Assembly (NCBI GenBank): GCA_963678675.1
Contig: OY783193.1
Span: forward strand, 17,806,427-17,870,426
Length of the DNA: 64,000 nucleotides
Direction: 5' to 3'
From: Xiphydria camelus
Taxonomy: Eukaryota; Arthropoda; Insecta; Hymenoptera; Xiphydriidae
Below, piece by piece: positions 11,876-21,751 of the stretch. Position numbers and translations under genes: made by a program. Numbering within the stretch: the first letter of the stretch is position 1; each line of letters begins with the position of its first letter. A model generated the notes under the pieces. It saw nothing but the letters and a program-made list of their open reading frames with translations, was not told where the DNA came from and made no database searches.

Positions 11876-11957
11876 AATATTGCATTTTTTATTGTATACT
11901 AAGGGGCTATCGCCCTAGTACCGCTGTCGCGGCGCTCCCCCAAGCTTTTGCAGCAGC

Positions 11958-12236
11958 ATGACGTCGTTGCTGTCTTCTCCATTCAATATGTCGCCGTCCT
12001 CGTCTTCGTCGTTGTCGTCCTCCTCGTCGCCGTCCTCGTTGTCTTCATCTTCGTCGTCGCCGTCCTCGTTGTCCTCATCCTCGTCGTCGCCGTCATCGTC
12101 GTCAATTAGCCAAAAAATGAGAAAAAAGTCTAAGAAAATATCAACACCAGTAAACTTACGTTTCGGATTAGCAATGCAATTACTACTCGCCATTGTCGTC
12201 GTCTTCGTCGTCGCCGTCCTCGTCATCAATTAGCCA
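11958..12236. repeat. GTC/CTC trinucleotide repeat
   Basis: Imperfect GTC and CTC triplets fill 11958-12105 and resume at 12190-12226. On the minus strand they would encode an Asp/Glu run (DDDGDDEDEDNEDG), so the tract could be an acidic tail of an element protein; on the plus strand it gives poly-Ser. I read it as a simple repeat first. Confidence 0.65.
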
Positions 12237-12306
12237 AAGAAATGAGAACAAAGTCTAAGAAAATATCAGCACCAGTAAACTAACGTTTCGGATTAGCAAT
12301 GAAATT
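12103..12306 (+). repeat. 124-bp tandem duplication
   Basis: Two copies of a segment starting CAATTAGCCAAA and ending near GCAATGCAATTACTAC lie at 12103 and 12227, about 90 percent alike, with the trinucleotide tract between them. Confidence 0.75.
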
Positions 12307-12307
12307 A

Positions 12308-12649
12308 CTACTTTGATCCCTTTTTTCTTTCTAATATCTTATAAACTTCTGGTAAATAGTGTGTGAAATAAAAACTTTCACATTGTAGAACAACTCTTTC
12401 TATAAATGTTTCATCACGATGAACAGGTACGCAATAGCTTCCTAATGGCGACCAGAGAAATAAATCGCAGACACTTAGTCCACTAATATATAATTGGATT
12501 TGGCACTGTGTATAATATATGTGACTTTCTTTCAAACAAATGGATCCATCTCTAAATTCTAGATAGCTAACATTGCATACATCTCCATCTACTATTTGCT
12601 TTTCTTCGCAGCTGATAGGACACTTAAATTCAACAATTTTTAAAATCAT
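12308..12649 (-). pseudogene. YqaJ-type exonuclease fragment of ISL2EU
   Basis: The minus frame has KDG just upstream of the first Met, then IVEFKCPISC (the E-x-K catalytic motif), and YYTQCQIQLYISG and CDLFLWSP (the Gln motif), in the order expected for the C-terminal half of the YqaJ/lambda-exonuclease fold. The N-terminal half (Glu and GASPDG region) is missing, and a TGA lies just upstream at about 12664, so this is a fragment of about 113 residues of a domain usually near 150. In ISL2EU elements a YqaJ nuclease is the known second protein; its role in transposition is not proven. It lies on the strand opposite the main transposase. Function here is improbable. Confidence 0.7.
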
Positions 12650-12837
12650 GCCATCTTTAACAATTCATTAGGAGCCGTCCGGCAATTAGCCTTCCGAGAA
12701 AAGTACGGGATTGCGAGCGCATTCACAGCTCCTGCTTGGTTTTAACATTTTCATAACTTCAATTTTGAAAGTGGACCGCTTTATTCACCTTCTGATAAAT
12801 TTACTTGAAAAATAATTTCTGTTGAAGCAATTGTTGG

Positions 12838-12909
12838 ACCGCGTTATGCAAAAGTGGATTAAGCGACATGCTATGCCATAACGCTTAATCCGTTATTGCA
12901 TAACACGGT
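12838..12909. repeat. Hairpin inside ISL2EU
   Basis: ACCGCGTTATGCAA and GGATTAAGCG on the left pair with CGCTTAATCC and TTGCATAACACGGT on the right, arms about 28 bp, loop about 15 bp. Confidence 0.7.
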
Positions 12910-13234
12910 AAAATTGTATCCAAGGTATCTGCTGGGTAAATGTAACTCGTTCACTACCAGCCACCACCGCTGCCGAGTTAAAGTACATTATATGGCAGTC
13001 AACGTATCTGAAGGTGAAACCGGCCCTAAATGTTATACTTACTGTTTATTGCAATTCTATACATATAAATAATTGCTATAAAATACACCTGATGAAAAAC
13101 ATTCATATTGTTGTTCACTAATTGGTTTTGCCGAGGATTTCTATATTCTTATCGTATTTGGTACTGTATAAAAGTGCCGATTTTTCGCCAACTACTGCCA
13201 CCAGGTGTCACTGTACGGATGTTGCACGGTCCCA

Positions 13235-13361
13235 ATAGCAGCTTGACTGTCAGACCAAATATAAATATACTTGTTCGCAGTGCGCTGCTCTACAAGTAGT
13301 TCCAGGCAGTGTTTTATTGCCAAGACTTCCGCCTGGAACACTGTGGCTTTGTCTCCCAGGG
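13235..13361 (-). pseudogene. LINE RNase H, upstream piece
   Basis: The minus frame reads LGDKATVFQAEVLAIKHCLE, then WSDSQAAI, which are the central Glu and second Asp motifs of a LINE-encoded RNase H. The first Asp-Gly motif is absent because reverse transcription ended here, directly at the target duplication. The frame runs into the inserted element after SDSQAAI. It continues after that element in the piece at 8737-9339, where the sequence resumes with KAL; the 2-bp AT duplication lies at the join. RNase H degrades the RNA strand of the RNA-DNA hybrid during retrotransposition. This copy cannot act because it lacks the reverse transcriptase and part of the domain. Confidence 0.85.
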
Positions 13362-13376
13362 CATCATTTGAGTATC

Positions 13377-13940
13377 TCATACAAAATTTAAATGATCGAT
13401 ACGCTCTTTTATACTCTCATCTTTCGTGATTATAAACGGGGCATATACACTTTAGTTGGTAGAAGAATTCGATTTTTTTTTTACATTTTCAAAAAATACA
13501 ACATTCTAAGAATATTCTCTGAAAATGTTGAGTCAATATTCGCTTAGGCGACTAAGATATAGCGCTTTGAATGAAGCAACATAACACAGGTATAGCCTGA
13601 GAAGAGCGCATTCAAACGCGATTAAGCTCAAAACCATGTTTTCAACATCGGTGGTTAAAATAGCTTAGAAATGGTTAAGTTAATTATTGCCAAATTTATA
13701 CAGCATATTCTGCATAAAATTACGTGGTCTTTATCAAGCGAGTTTTTGTTTGTTCAGTAGTTATTTTTAATAGTCTAAAAATGAGGGAATTTTTCACGAA
13801 AAATTGATATTTCAAATTCAAATTGCAGTCGTTTTTTTTAAATCAATATTTTTAAAATCGAGCATGATAACGACTAGATATTTTAATACACTTTAAGAAT
13901 CACTTTGGGATTTTGTGTTTAGATAAGTTGTGTGAATGAG
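13377..13940. other. Unassigned AT-rich DNA
   Basis: No gene, repeat end or RNA recognised between the LINE target duplication and the Harbinger array. Confidence 0.4.
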
Positions 13941-14126
13941 TTAGGGGACGTTTAGACGGGTCGATTTTCGCCGCGCGACTAGGCCGCACGGCGAAAATCA
14001 ACCGTGTAAATAGCAAATCGACTGCACAGAAGGTGACTAAAATCGAAAACGCCAAAGTTGGTAGTCTTCCAACTTTTGGTCGTGCGACTTTTGGCCATAC
14101 AGATCGTTGGGTTGCAGAAATTAAGT

Positions 14127-14420
14127 ATGGATAAAAATAATACCATACTTTTTTTGGAATGCTACGAAAGTCACCCATGCTTATGGAACCCAAGAGAACC
14201 AGATTATAGGAGAAATGATGTTCATTTAGCGGCTCTAAAGTCTATTATTCAAGAAATGCATCTTACCATATCAGTAGGAGGGTTTAAATTAGAGATAAAA
14301 AATTTACGAACCACATATAACAGGGAGGCCACCAAGATAGCAAATTCTAAAAGGAGTGGTGGTACATTAATTTTGTTTCCTACAGCTGACCGCTTTTTAA
14401 CCCTTTCCTGCGACGTGTGA
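14127..14420 (+). CDS. MADF (Myb/SANT-like) protein of Harbinger copy A
   Basis: The 97-residue frame begins MDKNNTILFLECYESHPCLW and continues NPREPDYRRNDVH, ALKSIIQEM, IKNLRTTYNREATKI. This is the MADF pattern: three helices with conserved Trp, Tyr and the L-R-x-x-Y step. In PIF/Harbinger elements such a Myb/SANT-like DNA-binding protein works with the transposase. The frame runs out after RSGGT into non-homologous sequence (LILFPTADRFLTLSCDV) where the gene was cut by an internal deletion. The start is the first ATG, about 180 bp inside the left end. Copy B holds the same gene with a stop. Confidence 0.75.
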   Translation: MDKNNTILFLECYESHPCLWNPREPDYRRNDVHLAALKSIIQEMHLTISVGGFKLEIKNLRTTYNREATKIANSKRSGGTLILFPTADRFLTLSCDV

Positions 14421-14606
14421 ATTTTGCACGTCGGTAGTCTTCAATGTTCGGACTTACGTCTTCCGACGCCACTTTGTGATTGTCTTGTATGTACACTTTT
14501 TTAAGAACTACATAACAACTATTTCATCGTATTATATGAAAAACATGAAAATGAGTATATTGCATGAATATTAAGTTATTATTAAGATTCGCGAACGCCG
14601 ACTATA

Positions 14607-14838
14607 CGCCTGTTGCGCATCGGTGGTGGCACCGCCTTACTCGCCTGGTGAGCAAAAAGTGCCGTACTGGGTTACACGGCACGGGGGTGTACGACTATAC
14701 GTGTGGTCACATGTACACTTAGGTTTGCCTGTATAAGCACAAGCCGGAAGGCCTGATTGGTTGACAGTGTAACCCATTTGTGCCAATCTTGGCCACTACG
14801 CGGCGCTTTCGGCGCACTTTCGAGATACGCAACAGGCG
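14607..14838. mobile_element. MITE nested in Harbinger copy A
   Basis: Inverted ends CGCCTGTTGCG at 14607 and 14838 are flanked by TATA on both sides. Copy B has a single TATA at the matching place (16217-16220), so this is a clean insertion with TATA or TA duplicated. 232 bp, non-coding. Confidence 0.85.
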
Positions 14839-14984
14839 TATAGTGGGCACCTATACACACAGGTCGTCTCGCGGACACCGACTTTAACACCCTGGCGTTT
14901 CCAGGTAACGGGGTCGAACCATTCCTCAAAGACAGCCCGACCCCTCCTTGCGGTCCTAGGGATATGCCATTATTCATCGGTTAT

Positions 14985-15246
14985 GCAGTAAAGTCTCAAA
15001 CTGATCTGTAGTCATTCTTAAACATTTTCGAAAATAATCTGGATCTTCTGACCTCCATTCCATCAATAAAGTATCCGAAGCACCCAATATTTTACGTCGA
15101 GAAATTCATCCGCAAACCCAACATTCACGTTTTTTCCTTTCCTTCTTCTTCTTCTTCTTCTTTCTTTGTTCTTCAGCCAATTCTTGAAGAATTGATTCAC
15201 TAACTATTTCGATGCCAGCACGTAAAAGATCTGTTCTGCTTAACAT
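14985..15246 (-). pseudogene. Harbinger transposase N-terminus, copy A
   Basis: From the ATG at 15246 the minus frame reads MLSRTDLLRAGIEIVSE, a Lys-rich stretch, then ECWV, followed by a TGA where copy B has a Trp codon. Beyond the stop the frame resumes ISRRKILGASDTLLMEW, DYFRKCLRMTTDQFETLL, the N-terminal signature of HARBI1-like transposases (LRM..F..LL). The catalytic DDE domain was lost by the internal deletion, so this is a defective first part only. It converges on the MADF gene. Confidence 0.75.
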
Positions 15247-15674
15247 TTTCGAAAAAATGACTTAGTCGCTTGCGATTTGAGTCGACTGTGTAAATGGGGT
15301 AGCGATGCGGCTTACAGAGGCGACTTCGTAAGCGACCAGCCGCACGGCGAAAATCGACCCGTGTAAATGCCCCCTTAGGGGGCGTTTAGACAGGTCGATT
15401 TTCGCCGCGCGACTAGGCCGCACGGCGAAAATCGACCGTGTAAATAGCAAATCGACTGCCCAGAAGGTGACTGAAATCGAAAACGCCAACTATGGGCTTT
15501 CTACGGGTCGATTTCCGCCGCACGACTAGGCCCGCACGGCGAAAATCGACCGTGTAAATGGCAAATCGACTGCACAGAAGGTGACTAAAATCGAAAACGC
15601 CAAAGTTGGTAGTCTTCCAACTTTTGGCCGTACGACTTTTGGCTGTACAGATCGTTGGGTTGCATAAATTAAGT

Positions 15675-15975
15675 ATGGATAAAAATAATACCATGCTCTT
15701 TTTGGAATGCTATAAAAGGCACCCATGCTTATAGAACCCAAGAGAACCAGATTATAGGAGAAATGATGTTCGTTCAGCGGCCCTCAAGTCTATTATTCAA
15801 GAAATGCATCTTTCCATATCAGTAGGAGAGTTTAAATTGAAGATAAAAAATTTACGAACCACATATAACAGGGAGGCCACCAAGATAGCAAATTCTAAAA
15901 GGAGTGGTGGTAGAGTCATTTTGTTTCCTACGGCTGACCGCTTTTTAACCCTTTCCTTACGGCAGCCCGCTCCGC
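15675..15975 (+). pseudogene. MADF pseudogene of Harbinger copy B
   Basis: Same gene as at 14127, starting MDKNNTMLFLECYKRHPCL, but the Trp codon at residue 20 is TAG (15732-15734). The frame then continues NPREPDYRRNDV, IKNLRTTYNREATKI. One base separates it from the copy A reading. Not functional without readthrough. Confidence 0.75.
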
Positions 15976-16358
15976 TAAAGTGACGTCACTGAACGGGGCA
16001 CCGCGCCGCGAAGTGTGCATTTTACACGTCGCGACGTGTCAGTAGTCTTCGGTAGTCTGACGTTCGGACTTACGTCTTTTGACGCCACTTTGTAATTGTC
16101 TTGTATGTACACTTTTTTAAGAGCTACATAACAACTATTTCATCGTATTATATGAAAAACATGAAAATGAGTATATTGTATGAATATTAAGTTATTATTA
16201 AGTTTCGCGAACGCCGACTATAGTCGGCACCCGTACACACAGGTCGTCTCGCGGACACCGACTTAACACCCTGGCGTTTCCAGGTAATGGGGGTCGAACC
16301 ATTCCTCCAAGACAACCCGACCCCTTCTTGCGATACTAGGGATGTGCCATTATTCATC

Positions 16359-16626
16359 GGTTACGTAGTAAAGTCTCAAACTGATCTGTAGTCATTCTTA
16401 AACGTTTTCTAAAATAATCTTGATCTTCTGACCTCAATTCCATCAATAAAATACCTATCCGAAGCACCCAATATTTTACGTCGAGAAATCCATCCGCGAA
16501 CCCAACATTCACGTTTTTTCCTTTCCTTCTTCTTCTCCTTCTTTCTTTGTTCTTTAGCCAATTCTTGAAGAATTGATTCACTAACTATTTCGATGCCAGC
16601 ACGTAAAAGATCTGTTCTGCTCAACA
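16359..16626 (-). pseudogene. Harbinger transposase N-terminus, copy B
   Basis: The minus frame starts MLSRTDLLRAGIEIVSE at 16626 and, unlike copy A, keeps ECWVRGWISRRKILGASD. A short insertion (ATACCTATCC against AGTATCC) near 16451 then shifts the frame; the next frame gives LLMELRSEDQDYFRKRLRM. Catalytic domain absent. The two copies carry different disabling changes, so they decayed independently. Confidence 0.75.
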
Positions 16627-16758
16627 TTTTCGAAGAAAAGACATAGTCGTTTGCGATTTCAGTCGACTGTGTAAATGGGGTAGCGATTCGGCTTACAGAG
16701 GCGACTTCGTAAGCGACCAGCCGCACGGCGAAAATCGACCCGTGTAAATGCCCCCTTA

Positions 16759-17510
16759 AGGCGCGTCCTCACTGAGTCGACAGTGTCGATCGACACTGTC
16801 GACTCAGTCAGGACGCGGCAGTCGACTTGGTCGATCGAAATATTTTGTCGATCGACATGTCGACTGGTTTTCCACAAGTTGTCGGTAAACATCAAAGGTA
16901 GTCGAGTCGAACGCAGAGGGTTCGGCAAGGCGAGCGGTTGTTTCGGCAGCGGTGCGATGACGGTCGGCGTACGGCGTACGGTTTTTGGCGATGCTCAAAG
17001 GCCGCCCCAAACTGTTCGCTTCGTGTAGACGCTAAATTACTTGGCTCATGCTTGAATGCTTATTTTTTTATTCGTGTTCCGTCGCACGATAGGCGGAATT
17101 CAGAATATCGGTTCGTACCGTTCGATAGCACCGCGATCTGAATACCTCACTAGCAAACGATATATTTCGGCGAAAGCGGCAAATGCGCTTGCAGTCCCGC
17201 ACATTCCCCGAAAATTTTAATCGATACCGCTATGCGTGGAATACTAAATCTGTCTTGTAAAGGAGAGAATGACGAATTCAATAGATGACCGTCCGGAAAG
17301 ACCAATCCAACCGGGGGCCTGTTTACGCCGAGAGGGTCGGAACATACCTCCGGAGGGTCGGGCCTTGTAGACCCGTCGACTCGACTACCCTTTGATGTTT
17401 ACCGACAAACCAGTCGACATGCCGGTCGACAAAATCCAGTCGACAAATTCTAGTCGAAAGTGTCGATCGACAGTGTCGATCGACACTGTCGACTCAGTCA
17501 GGACGCGCCT
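16759..17510. mobile_element. Harbinger-type MITE with GTCGA-rich arms
   Basis: Inverted ends AGGCGCGTCC sit between TTA at 16756-16758 (shared with copy B) and TTA at 17511-17513. Arms of about 130 bp are full of GTCGA words such as GACAGTGTCGATCGACACTG, itself a palindrome present at both ends. The interior (16900-17380) is GC-richer and has no recognisable gene. Confidence 0.85.
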
Positions 17511-17513
17511 TTA

Positions 17514-18774
17514 CAGTGACCACTGCGAGCTGCTACATTGAACAACACCCTCGCTGCTGATTGCTTTTGCTCCGACATTTTGGAATATTTTTAGCCTCAA
17601 ATTTTATCTAAGATACTTTAAGAAGTGCATATTTAGGTAAATAAATGACTGTTAAATTAATAGATATATTTTATTTCTCTAAACAAAATTCGTAAGTTAA
17701 ACTCTAGCTTTGTCAATCCCAGATGTATATGCCCCCTTAAGAAGATTTCGCTAAAAGGGCATATCGACCAATTTCTTTATTATAGCATTTTTTATACCTT
17801 TCAGCATATTTTTATCGATTGAAACGAACAAAAAATGATATATGCTCTTTCGCTTTCAAACTGACTTTCCAGCTTTTACGACGTCTCGTTTTTAGAGACA
17901 CGATATTACGCGTAAGAAAATTCACATAGGTAGGTATCCCGAGAGTGCCTACGGGACTACAAATGGCATTCGTGCGGTGGAAAGATGCCGCCATATGTGC
18001 CGCGTGGCCGACGGGCCCCGCGTGGAGAAATGTCGGATGACTTTTAAGTAAAGTTATGCAATCCTCGGATTTAGTTTACTTTCATCGGAGCCAATGCTAG
18101 GCACGTAGCGTGACCGTGGTACTGAACTAGCTTGACGACTTTCACGTAATTCTGGTTCCACGATGGGCCGTCGACGCGCGGTGACATTTGATTGAATAAG
18201 AAGAGCAGCAGCGCGGCGAACGTATCTGGTCCTCGCGCGGCTTTGAAGGCGCTATATCGAATGTTTTCAAGCGATGTCATTGATCTTTCCCTATGAAATA
18301 AACCCGAATCGCCATTCAATAAATATCGTATCTTTGACTGTACGCAGACCAAGTAAAAGAGACTCGGGAGCGGAATGTACCGTCGCCAACGCCGGCGCCG
18401 TCGAAGACGAAACGGCCAGTGACCTTGCACAGTCACTGCCAATGTCGATACTTGGTATTCGCTCGAGCGAACTGTCCTCCGTAGACGTCCAGTCGCGCGG
18501 TATATGGGTAAGGTATAACCGAATCGAACCCCAACCACGCCGCGGCGAAGAGAAAAGGGGATAGCGATGTAATATGGTAATTGTACCACTGCAGTGGGCG
18601 ACCACAAAAATCGATAGTTGGTCACGTTATTATATACCCCTCGCTTGGCACTGAAATGTGCGAAATGCGTCGAAAAGTATAGACAGGCGAATTTTTTTTA
18701 GCTGAATATCCCGTCGAAATATCTGAATTTAGAAGTCTTAAGCCTAAACTGGAGTCGTGAAATTTATATAATAC
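17514..18774. other. Unassigned DNA, GC-richer at 17990-18620
   Basis: A 14-bp inverted pair lies at 17727-17765. The block 17990-18620 is richer in G+C and CpG than its surroundings and has open frames on both strands, including a possible exon at 18348-18507 on plus (AG acceptor, GTAAGG donor). No domain was recognised. Confidence 0.35.
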
Positions 18775-19950
18775 TAGCAGCCCGTCCCGGCTTCGCACGG
18801 GTAGATTGTGGATTGATTTTGTCCGTCCACCATTGTTTAAATACATTTTTAATACAAAACTTTTAGTATTTTTCCCGGGCTACGCAATGGTCATATTGGA
18901 TTTGACCTTGACCATGACCTTCAAGGTTATATCAAGGTCAAATTAATTTTTTTTCACGTTCAAATGTGTCCTTGACCATTTTTTTCATGTTACCTTTATT
19001 GTCAGCGGAGGTCAAATTTAGGTCGAGTATAGTTCGACTTTTTGAACACCCTGTATAATATTTACTAACTCAGAAACCTACGCGGGCATGCGTCCAACCA
19101 TTTCCCAACTTTTCATCGCAATCGGATGAACGGTTTAGGAAGGCATAATAATCATCAGTACCGGTACTTTTTGAACACCTTTTACAAGATTTACTAACTC
19201 AGAAACCTTCGCGGGCATGCGTCCAACCATTCCCCAAAGTTTTATCGCAATCGGATGAACGGTTTAGGAAGGCATAATAATCGTCCGTACCGGTACTTTT
19301 TGTACACTCTGTATAAGATTTACTAACTCAAACCATCGCGGATATGCGTCCAACTGTTCCCCAAATTTTCATCGCAATCGGATGAACGGTTTAGGAAGGC
19401 ATAATAATCATCCGTACCGGTACTTTTTGAACTCCCTGTATAAGATTTACTAACTCAGAAACCTTTTCGGGCATGCGTCCAACCATTCCCCCACTTTTCA
19501 TCGCAATCGGATGAACGGTTTAGGAAGGCATAATAATCATCAGTACCGGTACTTTTTGAACACCTTTTATAAGATTTACTAACTCAGAAACCTTCGCGGG
19601 CATGCGTCCAACCATTCCCCAAAGTTTCATCGCAATCGGATGAACGGTTTAGGAAGGCATTTGATATTACCTTAAAGGTCACGGTCAAGGTCAAATCCAA
19701 TACGACCACTGGGTAGCCAAGGGAAAATCCTTAAAGTTTTGTATTAAACATTTTTCTCTAAAATGTTTTCCCGTTGAGATAATCGGCCGTACCGGGACTT
19801 TTTGAACACCCTGTATAAGATTTACTAACTCAGAAACCATCGCGGGCATGCGCCAACCATTTCCCAAAATTTCATCGCAATCGGATGAACGGTTTAGGAA
19901 GGCATAAGAGACAGACAGACAGACAAACATTCATTTTTATATATATAGAT
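18775..19950 (+). repeat. Interspersed repeat with embedded hairpin remnant
   Basis: It begins CTAGCAGCCCGTCCCGGCTT and ends with GACAGACAGACAGACAAACA, then TATATATATAG, a layout common in insect interspersed repeats (LINE-tail-like; class uncertain). Inside, 18850-18960 and 19665-19780 are inverted copies of the arms of the hairpin element found at 54317-55319. Confidence 0.6.
19030..19912 (+). repeat. 128-bp minisatellite, six units
   Basis: Units begin near 19037, 19168, 19297, 19422, 19551 and 19797 with CTTTTTGAACACCCTGTATA and end with CGGATGAACGGTTTAGGAAG. The start of each unit is the outer end of a hairpin element, the rest is tail of the host repeat, so the unit is a junction that was amplified. 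Confidence 0.8.
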
Positions 19951-20209
19951 TGATAGTTCATTTGAATTGGGATCTGGGGGAAGTTGAGAGTTAAATTCCG
20001 AATAAGTCTGTTATATAAAAGCTCTCGATGTAATCCATTTAATTAATTACTTACATTTTTTCAATCTTATTAATTAATAGTAGTTTTTATTTGTGGATTT
20101 TGCGTGAATTATCATTAAATATATGCAGCGTTAAAGTTGCTGGAGTCATTCTATAGACCTTTCCAAAATATTGCACTCGCTTATATCCAATTATCTAATT
20201 TCTTCTATA

Positions 20210-20921
20210 CAGGGTGTCCGTAAAGTATGGAAACGGTTGAATATCTCGAAAAGTACGCTTCAGAACGGGAAACGAAAAAATACGTATCCGATATTTTTTT
20301 AAAGACTATCAAATGATACCAAGGTTGATCCCACACCCCAACCCCTGTGGGTGGGGCAGGGGGAAGCTTCAAAATCTTAAATAGGAACCCCCACTTTTGA
20401 TTGCATATTCGCATTCTACATTAAAAACTACATAACTTTTATTTGAAACATTTTTTTCGATTCATGGCAGATGGCGTTATAATCCAGGTACAGAACGCAT
20501 CTGCACTTCAAATTTGCAAAACTAAATTAAATTTTTAACAAAAATATCAAGTATGAGAATAAAAAATGTAAATTTCTATCGCAATTGTATTGCAGAATCG
20601 AATAAATCGACTCTCAATTGCAAAAACCGAAAAAATTGAATTTCGTCGATTATAGCGCCATCTGCCACGAATCGAAAAAAATGTTTCAAATAAAAGTTAT
20701 GTAGTTTTTAATGTAGAATGCGAATATGCAATCAAAAGTGGGGGTTCCTATTTAAGATTTTGAAGCTTCCCCTGCCCCACCCACAGGGGTTGGGGTGTGG
20801 GATCAATCTTGGTATAATTTGATAGTTTTAAAAAAAATATCGGATACGTATTTTTTCTTTTCCCGTTCTGAAGCGTACTTTTCGAGATATTCAACCGTTT
20901 CCATACTTTACGGACACCCTG
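20210..20921. mobile_element. Long-hairpin MITE, CAGGGTG ends
   Basis: Ends CAGGGTGTCCGTAAAGTATG at 20210 and inverted at 20921, with TA on both sides. Arms of about 270 bp match almost fully (for example CCCACACCCCAACCCCTGTG near 20331 against its complement near 20790). The loop is about 150 bp near 20560. Non-coding; TA-target, Tc1/mariner-like. Confidence 0.9.
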
Positions 20922-20923
20922 TA

Positions 20924-21471
20924 TAGTAAAATGAATGGATCTTGTAATTTCGTAAAGATAGAGATGTAATTCTGTGCGATATAATGTCATAAAATTTGTA
21001 AGGGAAAGAGTTGAGTTCGTTAGATATGTATGTACGTATAATATGTACGAAACGGGCCAAGTACAGAATAATAATACAATAGCAAGTCAATTATAGACTG
21101 TGTGTGTGATTCTGAAAAATGTGCGATAAAATTTTTTTATGAGATACATCACATTTCATATGAATTTAGGAAAGAAAACGATTCGACATCTGCTGCAGAA
21201 GATACTTACTGGGTCGTTTAGAAAGTTCGCACGGATTTGTGCAGGGAAAGTTACGTTCTGCCCCGAGGTCATACTCGTATATTATAAAGCTGTATAATCT
21301 CCTCTCTCTCGTCGTTGGACGATCTCTTTCCACCTAACTATTCCCAGGCAGAGCCATTATGCCTTCTTCGTGAGGAGTTTGAATCGAAGAAGTCATCGGG
21401 GTGCCTTTGGAGAGCTAAAAGATCAGCAGTTCTCTCGTTAACGAATCTGGTAAATATTGGAATAAATGAGA
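20924..21471. other. Unassigned DNA with possible lone mariner end
   Basis: Mostly AT-rich and unassigned. TACTGGGTCGTTTAGAAAGT near 21208 resembles a mariner end, but no partner was found. Confidence 0.35.
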
Positions 21472-21719
21472 GGGTCAGAAGCCAAGGGGTCCAAGTAGAA
21501 ATACAAGTTTTCCGAGATGCTCCACATTAAAGTATTCTTGTTCTTTAAAAATACCTGCAATTTCTTTGCCTCAAATATATAAGCTATATGAACTATTCAT
21601 ACACCTTATACACTTGAGGCAAAGGAAAATTGCAGGTATTTTTAAAGAACAAGAATACTTTAATGTGGAGCATCTTGGAAAACTTGTATTTCTACTTGGA
21701 CCCCTTGGCTTCTGACCCC
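21472..21719. repeat. Hairpin with arms of about 103 bp
   Basis: GGGTCAGAAGCCAAGGGGTC at 21472 pairs with the segment ending at 21719; arms run to 21574 and from 21614 and differ by only a few bases. The loop is about 40 bp. No target duplication recognised. Confidence 0.85.
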
Positions 21720-21751
21720 CTCAAATGGCAATCAAATAATTGAATACGGTA

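Larger units (their letters stand above)
9340..13234. mobile_element. ISL2EU DNA transposon, complete ends
   Basis: Perfect inverted ends TGGGACCGTGCAAC sit at 9340-9353 and 13221-13234, flanked by the 2-bp duplication AT (9338-9339, 13235-13236). Removing the element restores the LINE reading frame around SDSQAAI-KAL. An AT duplication plus THAP/HARBI1-like transposase and a YqaJ nuclease is the published signature of ISL2EU (PIF/Harbinger relatives). The 3.9-kb body also holds an inverted partial transposase copy, an acidic-codon repeat and a direct repeat (11827-11875 against 13045-13093). Confidence 0.9.
8636..13361 (-). mobile_element. 5'-truncated I/R1-type LINE, split by ISL2EU
   Basis: A 14-bp target duplication CATCATTTGAGTAT flanks it (8622-8635 and 13362-13375). 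The 3' end, on the minus strand, is a TTA-repeat tail at 8636-8652, as in I-type LINEs. Only the RNase H end and 3' UTR were copied; insertion stopped in the RNase H domain at 13361. The ISL2EU element at 9340-13234 later split it. LINE length without the insert is about 830 bp. Confidence 0.85.
13944..15374. mobile_element. PIF/Harbinger element, copy A
   Basis: Ends GGGGACGTTTAGACGGGTCG and its inverted partner (GGGGGCATTTACACGGGTCG) are flanked by TTA (13941-13943, 15375-15377). It carries a MADF gene on plus and a transposase N-terminus on minus, in convergent orientation; the DDE catalytic part is absent. A smaller MITE is nested at 14607-14838. It abuts copy B, sharing one TTA. Confidence 0.9.
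15378..16755. mobile_element. PIF/Harbinger element, copy B
   Basis: Ends GGGGGCGTTTAGACAGGTCG and its partner lie between TTA at 15375-15377 and TTA at 16756-16758. It is about 90 percent like copy A but lacks the nested MITE. The first 110 bp or so are tandemly duplicated (15378-15490 and about 15497-15610). Confidence 0.9.

Noticed and set aside
11958..12233. Serine-rich frame on plus
   Set aside because: Produced by the GTC/CTC trinucleotide repeat inside ISL2EU.
14905..14925. GGTCGAACC word like a tRNA T-arm
   Set aside because: It is part of the Harbinger repeat, present again near 16290, with no tRNA fold around it.
18071..18625. 184-codon frame on minus
   Set aside because: No domain, Arg-rich low complexity, overlaps equally open frames on plus; sits in a GC-rich block.
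19030..19912. Regular direct repeats resembling a CRISPR array
   Set aside because: Units are contiguous, 128 bp long and contain transposon ends; there are no unique spacers and the DNA is eukaryotic.
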